Source: an uncultured Bacteroidales bacterium (lineage in GTDB: Bacteria > Bacteroidota > Bacteroidia > Bacteroidales > UBA932). From it: a DNA stretch of 64,000 bases. The stretch is from assembly GCA_900316795.1 (NCBI GenBank), contig ONEF01000013.1, positions 1 to 64,000 on the forward strand, given 5' to 3'. Every line of letters begins with the position of its first letter. Within the stretch, counting starts at the first letter, position 1. Both the position numbers and the translations under genes were made by a program. Below the pieces are notes generated by a model. That model was not told the origin of the DNA. It ran no database searches and saw nothing but the letters and a program-made list of their open reading frames with translations. This document shows, piece after piece, positions 27,306 to 36,600 of the stretch.

Positions 27306-28847
27306 ATGAAAAGAACAGCCTCTATCTTTTTGACTTTGACTTTGATTCTAATTTCAACCAGCCTCTTCTCACAAGTCAAGTTCTTCTCTGACTTTGAATG
27401 TGGACGCCTTGGAAAGGCTGAGCTGACAGACAGCAGCAACATTTTCAGGCCGAACCTGGAGTATCTGATAACCAGCGCAAAAGACCCTGACAATCCTGTT
27501 GACACGCTTCTTGAACCTAGTTCCAGGTGGTTTTATTTTCTGATGACCGGAGTAAAGGGAAGAACCATAACCATGAAGTTCATAGACACTGATCCGTGGG
27601 CCCCGTTCTACAGCTACGACAACAAGGAATGGATCAGATTTGATCCTAAGACAGAGATGGTTGCAAGATTTACTGCAAAGAAGAAGTATGACAGGGATTC
27701 CGTATGGGTTGCCTACTGCATCCCATATACCAATGCCCATCTGGAAGAGATGATGGACGAGTGGCAGTACAGAGACGGGGTCAAGATATACTCCATCGGA
27801 AAAAGCTACCAGGGAAGAGACATGAAGATGCTGACGATAACCAACCACATGATTCCTGACAAAGGCAAGAAACGCATCTACATCCACGGCAGGGTACATC
27901 CGAGCGAGACCCCTACTTCCTGGTGTCTGGAAGGTCTCATAGAAGAATTGATTTCCTCCACCCCTTATGCAAGAAGTCTAAGAGATAATGCAGTGTTCTA
28001 CATACTCCCGTTCAGCAACCCTGACGGAGTGGCCTTGGGACATTCCAGGTGCGACGCCATTGGCGTGAACATGGAAATCAACTATGACCGCCCAGATTCC
28101 CTCACCCGCCCTGAGGTCAAGAACATAAAGAACTTTGTCAACACCACAACATACGGCGGCAACTATCTCGACATGTTCCTCAACTTCCATTCCCAGATAG
28201 CCCACCACATGACCTACTGGGTTCATACGGAAGAATCCACATCCCCGCTTTATTTCAAGAAAGAGCAGACATTCACCTCACTGACCATCGCTGACAACCC
28301 TCTGTTTGCCAGTGATATGCTAAGTTTCTCAAATATGGCTCCGCGATATATAGAGGGCTATTTCTGGAACAATGCCAAGGAGAACACCCTTGCCCTCACA
28401 CACGAGACACCTTACAGCTACTACAACCGCGACAAAGATGGAGAAGTGGTAACCATCGGGAACCTCAAGTGGATGGGAAAGAAAACGCTCTGGGCTGTAT
28501 CTGATTTTCTTGGAATAAGCAATGCAGAAAGGATTGTGGTTGAGCCTCACAAGGGCTCGCACTGCCAGAAGGCGGAAGACCTTGACCATATCTATACCGG
28601 TGAATGTTACTACATCGCCGAGAAAGACGGCGCCAGAGTATCCTACAAGCACAAGAATCTCCCTGCCGGAACCTACGGAATTTACCGTTGGATGGTTGGA
28701 GAAAAGCACCTTGCAAACCCTGAAGGAGAAAACTGCTGGGAGAAATTTGCAACCTATACCCAAGATAGCGAGGGAACATTCAACTTTGCTATTCAACTCA
28801 ACGAAGGGCAGAAAGCCGCTTCCGTCCTTCTGATAAAGGAAGATTAA
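27306..28847 (+). CDS. Secreted M14 zinc carboxypeptidase, cytosolic-carboxypeptidase-like
   Basis: A 513-residue exported protein (signal peptide about 1-22, ending LFSQ). An N-terminal beta domain (about 25-150, with SRWFYFLMTGVKGRTITMKF) precedes the M14 peptidase domain. Zinc ligands appear in GRVHPSETPTSWCLEGL (His and Glu) and the later LNFHSQ His; NMEINYDRP supplies the substrate-binding Asn/Arg region; the catalytic Glu is probably in LALTHETPYSYYN. Arrangement follows the CCP/AGBL5-like M14D branch. Likely periplasmic or surface peptide trimming; substrate unknown. Start 9 bases after the TIGR02757 stop. Confidence 0.87.
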   Translation: MKRTASIFLTLTLILISTSLFSQVKFFSDFECGRLGKAELTDSSNIFRPNLEYLITSAKDPDNPVDTLLEPSSRWFYFLMTGVKGRTITMKFIDTDPWAPFYSYDNKEWIRFDPKTEMVARFTAKKKYDRDSVWVAYCIPYTNAHLEEMMDEWQYRDGVKIYSIGKSYQGRDMKMLTITNHMIPDKGKKRIYIHGRVHPSETPTSWCLEGLIEELISSTPYARSLRDNAVFYILPFSNPDGVALGHSRCDAIGVNMEINYDRPDSLTRPEVKNIKNFVNTTTYGGNYLDMFLNFHSQIAHHMTYWVHTEESTSPLYFKKEQTFTSLTIADNPLFASDMLSFSNMAPRYIEGYFWNNAKENTLALTHETPYSYYNRDKDGEVVTIGNLKWMGKKTLWAVSDFLGISNAERIVVEPHKGSHCQKAEDLDHIYTGECYYIAEKDGARVSYKHKNLPAGTYGIYRWMVGEKHLANPEGENCWEKFATYTQDSEGTFNFAIQLNEGQKAASVLLIKED

Positions 28848-28848
28848 A

Positions 28849-30285
28849 ATGAAAAAGCCTGGATTGCTGCTTTCGCTTCTGCCAGTTGCGCTGCTGGTTG
28901 GAATCATTGTTCTGAGCTCATCTCTGTTTGACGGGGACTTGACCTCCGGGCCTGCGCAGACAGCACTCGTGGTGGCCGCTGCGGTGGGGTCACTGATAGC
29001 TATATTCTATCTCAAGGTACCTTGGGAGAAACTGGAGGAAGCTATGGTCACCAATCTCAAGAACACGGGTGGTGCCATATTCATCCTGCTGATGATTGGA
29101 GCTTTGACGGCATCCTGGGTTCAAAGCGGAGTCGTGCCTTCACTGGTCTATTACGGGCTGGAACTTGTCCATCCGTCTATATTCCTGATAGTCATTTTCA
29201 TTTTCACGGCAGTGATATCGCTGATGATAGGAAGCAGCTGGACAACGATTGGAACTATCGGGGTGGCAATGATAAGCGCAGGCAGCATACTGGGCCTGCA
29301 TACAGGTTGGCTAGCCGGAGCTATCATTTCCGGAGCCTATTTCGGCGACAAGATTTCCCCTCTTTCTGACACGACAAACCTTGCTGCCAGCATATCGGGA
29401 GTAAAGCTGTATGATCACGTGAAATATATGCTGATTACCAACATCCCGGCTGTGCTTATCTGCGGAATCGTGTTTGCCGTAGTCGGGGCCAGGGCAGTGT
29501 CGGGAGGGACCCTCAATGTGGAGAGCCAGATGAAAGACATAGCCTCAACTTATAATGTTTCACCTTGGCTTCTGCTGATTCCTGCTTTCACTATCTTCTT
29601 GATGATAAAGAAAATATCCCCTATCCTGACATTGCTTTTGAGTGCTGTTTTCGCTTCTTTGATGGCCTGCCTGGTGCAGCCGCAGATCATATCACAGATA
29701 AGCCCATACGACTCATACAGCTGGCAGACTTTCTTTTACGCCCCAATCAAGCTCATGTCTTCTCACGTGGATATTGCAGCTCCAAACGAAATGTTGGGAA
29801 AACTGGCGTCAACAAACGGTATTGCCGGAATGCTCAATACTGTCTGGCTGATTATCAGTGTCACGATCTTTGGCGGAATGCTGGAGGCTGCCGGTTTTAT
29901 CCAGACCATAACGGAAAAACTGGAGAAACTGATGAGGAACACCGCCAGCCTGGTGGCTACCACTATGGGAACCTGCCTGTTCTGCAATGTGGCACTTGGA
30001 GACCAGTACATGTCCATCATAGTTCCCGGCAACATGCTCAAAAAGCTCTACAAAGACAAAGGCTATGAAGGAAGGCTGCTCAGCCGTTCCATAGAGGATT
30101 CCGCAACAGTCACTTCCGTACTCATACCTTGGAATACCTGCGGTGCAATGCAGGCAGGTGTTCTCGGCGTGCCGACACTAGTGTATGCTCCTTACTGCCT
30201 GTTCAACTATATTTCGCCTTTGTTTTCTATATTTGTGGCCGCAATCGGATACAAGGTGTACAGGTGGGGCAAAAGAATCAGATGA
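28849..30285 (+). CDS. nhaC: Na+/H+ antiporter, NhaC family
   Basis: A 478-residue protein with about 11-12 membrane helices. Family features include the GSSWTTIGTIGVAMISAG helix and the polar GAYFGDKISPLSDTTNLAAS signature. It would expel Na+ in exchange for protons (or related organic ion pairs, as some NhaC members are malate-2H+/Na+-lactate antiporters). It begins one base after the M14 gene. In this organism it could connect the Na+ and proton gradients. Confidence 0.9.
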   Translation: MKKPGLLLSLLPVALLVGIIVLSSSLFDGDLTSGPAQTALVVAAAVGSLIAIFYLKVPWEKLEEAMVTNLKNTGGAIFILLMIGALTASWVQSGVVPSLVYYGLELVHPSIFLIVIFIFTAVISLMIGSSWTTIGTIGVAMISAGSILGLHTGWLAGAIISGAYFGDKISPLSDTTNLAASISGVKLYDHVKYMLITNIPAVLICGIVFAVVGARAVSGGTLNVESQMKDIASTYNVSPWLLLIPAFTIFLMIKKISPILTLLLSAVFASLMACLVQPQIISQISPYDSYSWQTFFYAPIKLMSSHVDIAAPNEMLGKLASTNGIAGMLNTVWLIISVTIFGGMLEAAGFIQTITEKLEKLMRNTASLVATTMGTCLFCNVALGDQYMSIIVPGNMLKKLYKDKGYEGRLLSRSIEDSATVTSVLIPWNTCGAMQAGVLGVPTLVYAPYCLFNYISPLFSIFVAAIGYKVYRWGKRIR

Positions 30286-30357
30286 AATTGGATATCTCCG
30301 TGATTGCTGATGCGGGATAATTGAAGAAATAATATAACAACAACAGAATTATTAGTC

Positions 30358-30909
30358 ATGAAAGTTGCAGAAAACAAAGTAGTTAGTCTTAGCTATACTC
30401 TTTTTGTAAACGGAAAGGAAATAGAGAAGGTAGAGGCAACCGAGCCGCTTACGTTCATATTGGGCAGTGGAATGCTTCTTCCTAAATTTGAGGCAAATGT
30501 CCTGGACAAGAATGTTGGAGACGCCTTTGATTTTGAGCTGGAAGCTGCGGATGCTTACGGGGAGATGAATCCGCAGATGGTAGTGGATCTTCCTTTGAAC
30601 ATATTTGAGATGGACGGCAAGGTTGACTATGAAGTCATAAAGGTTGGCAACATCCTGCCAATGCAAGACAGGGAGGGGCACCGTATGAACGGCATCATAA
30701 AGGAAGTGAAAGCTCTGGAGCAGAAAGTCACAATGGACTTCAACCATCCTCTGGCCGGAGAGAAACTCCACTTTATGGGCAAAGTTGAGGCTGTCAGGGA
30801 CGCTACCGAGAAGGAACTCCAAGATGGCCTTTTCGGAGAGAAGATTCCTCACGAGTGTTCAGATGAGCACTGCAGCAGTTGCGGCGGAGGTTGCAGCCAC
30901 TGCCACTAG
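30358..30909 (+). CDS. slyD: FKBP-type peptidyl-prolyl isomerase, SlyD type
   Basis: A 183-residue protein with the SlyD layout: FKBP half-domain (NKVVSLSYTLFVNGKEIEK), ILGSGMLLPKFEANVLD, an insert-in-flap domain around DAYGEMNPQMVVDLP, and a Cys/His-rich tail (HECSDEHCSSCGGGCSHCH) suited to Ni2+/Zn2+ binding. It acts as cytoplasmic chaperone and prolyl isomerase and, in other bacteria, in nickel delivery. The tail is short but dense in ligands. Confidence 0.92.
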   Translation: MKVAENKVVSLSYTLFVNGKEIEKVEATEPLTFILGSGMLLPKFEANVLDKNVGDAFDFELEAADAYGEMNPQMVVDLPLNIFEMDGKVDYEVIKVGNILPMQDREGHRMNGIIKEVKALEQKVTMDFNHPLAGEKLHFMGKVEAVRDATEKELQDGLFGEKIPHECSDEHCSSCGGGCSHCH

Positions 30910-30935
30910 GATTTGAGACAGCCGGACGCCGGGAA

Positions 30936-32501
30936 TCAGACCTTGCGGGCAACATTGATGCCGTCAAGGGCGGAAGAAACGATGCCGCCGGAATACCCGG
31001 CACCTTCTCCGCAAGGGAAGAGATTCTTCAGCGATATATGCTGTAGTGTTTCAGGATCTCTCGGAATCCTTACAGGAGATGAAGTCCTGCTTTCCGTTGC
31101 CAAAAGCAAAGATTGAGAGGTGTAATAGCCTCTCATTTTTTTGTCAAAGAAGAAGAATGAACGCTTGAGCCTCTTATAGACGAATTCCGGGAGGACTTCG
31201 CTGAGTTTTGCACTGTATGCCCCTATCTTATAGGAAGTTGCCGGAAGATCAACAGACAGCCTGTCTTTGCAGAAATCGTCCATCCTCTGTGCAGGAGCCT
31301 TAAGGGAACCGCCGTTGTGGGCGAAGATCCCCCTCTCTATCTTTTCCTGGAACTTGAGAAGCTTAAGCGGCCCCCATTCCTCAAATTCATCCACGTCTTC
31401 AGGCTCGATGCTGGTAACAATTCCGGCATTGGCCCAAGGCGAATTTCTCCGGGAATTGCTCATCCCGTTCAGCACAACTTCTCCCGGAGAGGTAGAAGAA
31501 GGAAGAAGGATTCCACCGGGGCACATGCAGAAGGAGAATACTCCCCTCCCGTCTATCTGGGCCACAAGGGAATACTCGGCAGCGGGAAGGTTCTTCTGCC
31601 ACTTCCCGTGGTACTGGATTTCATTGACAAGGCTCTGCGGATGCTCAGCCCTGACACCCAAAGCAAAACCCTTGGCTTCAAGAGCCCAGCCCCTTTCATA
31701 GAAAAGCTGATAAATGTCCTTTGCGGAATGACCGCAGGCCAAAATTATAGATTTAGACTGATATTCAGTCTCTTTGAGGCCTCCCGAAGCATCCCTTTCC
31801 ACACATCTTGTGCTCCATAGGCCGTTTCTTCCTGAAGGCGGGATGAAATCTACAGCCCTTGTGTTGAAATGCACTTCCCCGCCGTGGGAGATTATGCAGT
31901 TTCTGATTCTCTCCATTATGGCAGGAAGACGGTCGCTCCCGATATGAGGATGGGCATCTATGAGTATAGAGGGATCCGCCCCGAACTCCACAAGCTGATA
32001 GAGCACTTCCCTTATGTCTCCTTTCTTGGTAGAGCGGGTGTAAAGTTTTCCGTCTGAAAAACAACCAGCTCCACCTTCCCCAAAGCAGTAGTTGGAATCA
32101 GGATCCACAACCTGCTCAAGCATAAGGCGGGCCGTGTCTTTCTTGCGGGAATGGATATCCTTGCCCCGTTCCAGTATGACAGGACATTTCCCTCTCTGAA
32201 GAAGAGTCAGCGCTGCAAACAGTCCGGCAGGGCCTTCCCCTATTATCACCACCTTTTCTCCTTTGGAGCAGTCCAGATACGGGGCAACTTTATAGGGCTG
32301 GAACGGCTTGTCAGATTTAAGATATACCTGGGCCCTGTATTTGAAGGTTATCTTTCCTCCCCTGGCATCAATGGAGCGGCGCAGAACCTCAATATGTGCT
32401 ATCTTATCAGGTGAAACACCGCAAGATTTGGAACATTTGTCTGCCAGAGCATCTTTACCCTGCTTTTCTGAAACTGAAAATGAAACTTCTATCTCTTTCA
32501 T
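30936..32501 (-). CDS. FAD-dependent oxidoreductase
   Basis: A 521-residue soluble flavoprotein of the uncharacterised FAD-dependent dehydrogenase family (HI0933-related, COG2509). The dinucleotide-binding motif VVIIGEGPAGLFAALTLL follows about 85 residues of N-terminal domain; FGEGGAGCFSDGKLYTR and the C-terminal NLFPCGEGAGYSGGIVSSALDG are family signatures. Substrate unknown. Start taken at ATG 32501; a TTG two codons upstream is less likely. It lies 54 bases downstream of tsaD on the same strand and converges on slyD. Confidence 0.86.
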   Translation of the reverse strand: MKEIEVSFSVSEKQGKDALADKCSKSCGVSPDKIAHIEVLRRSIDARGGKITFKYRAQVYLKSDKPFQPYKVAPYLDCSKGEKVVIIGEGPAGLFAALTLLQRGKCPVILERGKDIHSRKKDTARLMLEQVVDPDSNYCFGEGGAGCFSDGKLYTRSTKKGDIREVLYQLVEFGADPSILIDAHPHIGSDRLPAIMERIRNCIISHGGEVHFNTRAVDFIPPSGRNGLWSTRCVERDASGGLKETEYQSKSIILACGHSAKDIYQLFYERGWALEAKGFALGVRAEHPQSLVNEIQYHGKWQKNLPAAEYSLVAQIDGRGVFSFCMCPGGILLPSSTSPGEVVLNGMSNSRRNSPWANAGIVTSIEPEDVDEFEEWGPLKLLKFQEKIERGIFAHNGGSLKAPAQRMDDFCKDRLSVDLPATSYKIGAYSAKLSEVLPEFVYKRLKRSFFFFDKKMRGYYTSQSLLLATESRTSSPVRIPRDPETLQHISLKNLFPCGEGAGYSGGIVSSALDGINVARKV

Positions 32502-32555
32502 ATACAACCCAATCCATACGCGGTATTTTTGCGCATTATCTATCTGAAACTACGT

Positions 32556-33581
32556 TTATTTCATCTGGGAAGCCCTCGGCACGGACGGTGCATCCAAAGT
32601 GCAGAATTCTCCTCGGCGATATTTATAAAGCCCGCTGATGGCTATCATGGCGGCATTGTCAGTGGTAAACTTGAACTCAGGGATGAATGTTTTCCACCCT
32701 CTCTTTTTCCCTTCCTCGGCGATTCTGTTCCTCAGTCCTGAATTTGCTGACACCCCGCCGCCAATGGCTACCTGGGTTATGCCTGTCTGCTTGACTGCCA
32801 GTATGAGTTTTTTCATCAGGATGTCTATGAGTGCCTTCTGGAAACTTGCGCAGATGTCGGCCTTGTTCTGCTCGACAAAATCAGGGTTCTCTTTCATCCT
32901 GTCGCGGAGGAAATACAGCAGTGATGTCTTGATTCCGCTGAAGCTGTAATCCAGTCCGGCAATATGCGGCAGGTTGAATATGAAACGGTTTTCGTCTCCT
33001 TCCTTGGCAAGACGGTCCACTATCGGGCCGCCTGGATAACCCAGCCCCATCATCTTGGAGCATTTGTCAAATGCCTCACCGACAGCGTCATCTATGGTCT
33101 GTCCCAGGATTTCGAACTCGAAACAGCCATTGACCTTCACTATCTGGGTGTGACCTCCTGAAACAAGAAGGGTCAAAAACGGAAATTCCGGGGCGATGTT
33201 TTCTTTGCCCGGCTGCTTTACAAGACACGAAAGGATATGACCTTGCAGGTGGTTCACCTCCACCAGAGGTTTGCCGGTAGAGATGGAAAGTCCCTTTGCA
33301 TAGGAAGTCCCCACAAGGAGGGAGCCAAGAAGTCCGGGACCACGTGTGAATGCTATCGCATCCACATCCTTCATACCGATACCGGCATCTTCCAGAGCCT
33401 GGTTTATTACAGGAACTATATTGGCCAGATGAGCCCTGGACGCAAGTTCCGGGACCACGCCTCCCCATTTCTCGTGCACTTTCTGGCTTGCTATCACGCT
33501 GGACAGCAGGTACTCGTCTTTCAACACGGCGGCTGATGTGTCGTCGCAGGAGGATTCTATGCCAAGAATTATATCGCTCAT
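32556..33581 (-). CDS. tsaD: tRNA N6-adenosine threonylcarbamoyltransferase TsaD
   Basis: A 341-residue ASKHA-fold protein that transfers threonylcarbamoyl to A37 of ANN-decoding tRNAs, together with TsaB and TsaE. Visible marks: LGIESSCDDTSAAVL at the N-terminus, the metal-binding NHLQGH (His-x3-His), LVSGGHTQIV and GGVSANSGLR. The ATG at 33581 is selected because it starts just before the family N-terminus and lies 28 bases from a minus-strand TAGATTTG -7 at 33609-33616; an open frame extends further upstream through the promoter. Full family length. Confidence 0.95.
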   Translation of the reverse strand: MSDIILGIESSCDDTSAAVLKDEYLLSSVIASQKVHEKWGGVVPELASRAHLANIVPVINQALEDAGIGMKDVDAIAFTRGPGLLGSLLVGTSYAKGLSISTGKPLVEVNHLQGHILSCLVKQPGKENIAPEFPFLTLLVSGGHTQIVKVNGCFEFEILGQTIDDAVGEAFDKCSKMMGLGYPGGPIVDRLAKEGDENRFIFNLPHIAGLDYSFSGIKTSLLYFLRDRMKENPDFVEQNKADICASFQKALIDILMKKLILAVKQTGITQVAIGGGVSANSGLRNRIAEEGKKRGWKTFIPEFKFTTDNAAMIAISGLYKYRRGEFCTLDAPSVPRASQMK

Positions 33582-33608
33582 ATCTTCAGGTCTCGTTTTA
33601 TCAATGTG

Positions 33609-33637
33609 CAAATCTAATGAGTTTTTGATTAAATTTG
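33609..33637. promoter_or_regulatory. Divergent promoter pair, tsaD / tamB
   Basis: TAGATTTG on the minus strand (33609-33616) faces tsaD, and TAAATTTG on the plus strand (33630-33637) faces the TamB-like gene at 33667. The pair supports the shorter starts chosen for both genes. Confidence 0.75.
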
Positions 33638-33666
33638 TACTTTTAGCAGGGGATAAGCAAATCTTT

Positions 33667-36600
33667 ATGACCAAGATAGGCAAATATATCGGTTGGTTCC
33701 TGGTTGGACTGCTGTGTCTAGTGATGACAGCCTATCTTGTCATTCAGATACCTTATGTCCAGACGCGTCTGAGCCAATATGTCATCGGAAAGCTTACCAA
33801 GGGCATAGATGCCGACATTACGGTCGGAAGCCTTAACATCAGGTTTTTCAACCGCATACACGTGGAAGATTTTGCAATCGTGTCCAAAGACACGCTGGTT
33901 GCCGCCAAGGATATAGACGCCAGATTCTCACTCCGCGGTCTGCTCGACCCGGGCAAGTCCATCAGCAGCATTTCTGTAAGTGACGGGGTTTTCAACCTTA
34001 TAAACGAGACAGATTCCACAACCAACCTGGACCGCATTTTTCCTCCAAGCGAAGACTCGTCCCCTCTCAACCTTGACGCGAGAGTGAAGAAGTTGAGCGT
34101 GAACAACTTCAGGTTCAACATGTACAATCCGTTCATCCCGTCAGATGCAGCCAAGGGGCAAATGGATTTCACAGACCTTAAAGTCAGCAATATATGTCTG
34201 GAGGCCCAGGACGCTGCTTTCAAGGACGGCGTGCTGACAGCTGCGATAAACAATTTGTCTGCTGATGAAAACTGCGGGTTCAGGCTCAATTCCATGTCCG
34301 GAAACTTCATTCTGGACGGATCGGGTGCTACGCTTCACAAACCTGACATCGTTGCAGACGGAAGCCACTTCAAGGGAGACTACCTGAAGCTTTCTTTCAA
34401 CAGCGCTTCAGACCTGAAGGATTTCCTGGGCAAGGTTTCAATACAGACAAAGTTCAGGCAGAGCACTATTGCCATGAAAACAATCGGTCGTTTTGCACCC
34501 CAATATCTGAATTCAGACCTGGAAATGCTGGCCAGCGGAGAAACCTCCGGAACGGTGAGGAACCTTACCGTAAAAAGGCTGGAGGCTGCCACAAAGGGCG
34601 GAGAAACATCTTTCATAATACAGAACCTGAACCTCAAAGGTCTCCCCGATGCCTTCAACACTAAAGTTTCTGGAGATATTGAAAGGCTATCCACCAACGG
34701 ACACGATCTTTCCTACATCATATCTCAGCTGACAGACGGGAAGAGAATTGATTTCCTGGATCAGCTGCCCAGGATGCAGGTGTGGAACTATTCCGGAAAA
34801 GTCGGTGGCACCATCGGGCACATCAATTCAAACGGAGTGCTGTCAAGCGGATCGCAGAGAGTTGCAGTCAACACTACTGTCAATGTAAGGCACAGCGGCC
34901 CAGAACCTCTTGTTGACTTGAACCTGGATGCCGACAACCTTAACCTTTATACTTTCACAGGCTCCTCTATGCTTGGGCTGTTCAGCGGAAAGGGAATCAT
35001 AAGGGTAAGTTCCACTCCTGACAACACTACATCCGTTGCTATAGACAGCCTCAATGTGAGGAAGCTTGGAATCAACGGCTACAATCTGACCGGCATATTC
35101 GCCAAAGGAATATACGAGGACGAACGCTTTGACGGAAAACTTATATGCCATGACCCTGCCCTTGACCTTATGTTCCAGGGAAACATATCAACTGCGTTCA
35201 AAGACGGCAGCACTTTCAACTTCTACGCCAACATCCCTTATGCGGACCTGAACGCCCTGAATCTGGACAAGAGAGACACCATCAATGAAATCAGCACATT
35301 CATAAGCGCAGACCTGTTCGCCGATTCGGAAAACAACATATTCGGTTACCTGAAGATGGACAACACATCTTTCACTAACTCTCACGGGTACAACTATATA
35401 GGTAACCTTGACGCCGCTTCTCTTTACGAGAATGACAAATACATAATCAATGTCGTATCCGATTTCTTGAAAGCCAGATATGAGGGCACCACCAACATAG
35501 ACAGCTTCATTTACCAGTTCCGCCACCAGGTTCTCAGAAGGCATTTCAGCAACGCCCTCAAGCCATACAACCAGGAACAGGCCAATGAAACCTACGGACA
35601 AGACTACAGCCTGACACTCAAGACACTCAACACTCAAGGTGTATGCGCATTCATTTCTCCAGGCCTGTACATACAAAGCGGCACATCGCTGAGGATAAGG
35701 GTGACGGAGGATGACCACTACCGCGTCCTGGCCAACAGCGGAAGGCTTGCATACGAGAACAATTACCTCAAGAACATCCGCCTTGTGGTGACTGACAGAG
35801 ATTCAAGCATAGCAGCATCTTTGTTCGCCAAGGAAATCGTTGCCGCCGGCTTTGCAGTTGACAGCACAAGGCTCTTTGCCAATGTCAAGGACAACAACGC
35901 TGACTTGTCTCTGAGGTTCCAGAATGACTCCGTAAAGACCAATTCAACCAGTATCAACGCCCAACTGTCGATTTATCGGGACAGCATCTTTTGGGTAAAC
36001 AACCGCCCGGAACACATGTCCACCCCGATTGCCCTGAAGCTCAAGGAATCAGACGTTACCCTGCGAGGCAGCAAGTGGAATATCAGACCTGCGGAAATCA
36101 TTTATTCAGATTCCCTGCTCGTAATGGACGGATTAAGGATAGAAAACAACAGCCAGCATTTGACAGCCCAGGGCTCAATTTCTTCTGTAAGACCGGATTC
36201 CCTTGGAATCACAATGGATAACTTTGACATTTCTATACTGGACCAGTTCCTTGACCAGCCGCTTGGTCTTGGAGGCTTTCTTTCCGGAGATGCAGATATA
36301 TCTTTTTATGACAGTGACAAAATGTTTGCTTCCTTCACCGGCAAGGACATACTCATGAACAACCAGAATGTCGGGGATGTTGAAATCAACGCTGAATGGT
36401 CTCCGGAGAACAAGAGATATGACTTTGCTGTAAGTTCTTATCTCAAAGGCCAGGAAACAATTGACATCGACGGCTTCTACCGCCCTTCAGACAACTATGT
36501 CGATATTTATTCCGGATTCAACGATATGCCTCTGACATACATAGAACCTTTCCTTGAAGGAGTGGCTTCCGGCACAAGCGGCTCGCTCTCAGGAGGCGTG

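Noticed and set aside
32524-32531. TATTTTTG on the plus strand resembling a -7 element
   Set aside because: No plus-strand gene follows before 33667; it lies between two minus-strand genes and is probably chance.
33538-33666. N-terminal extension of the TamB-like frame
   Set aside because: It overlaps tsaD and contains the promoter of the gene; the membrane anchor begins only after the ATG at 33667.
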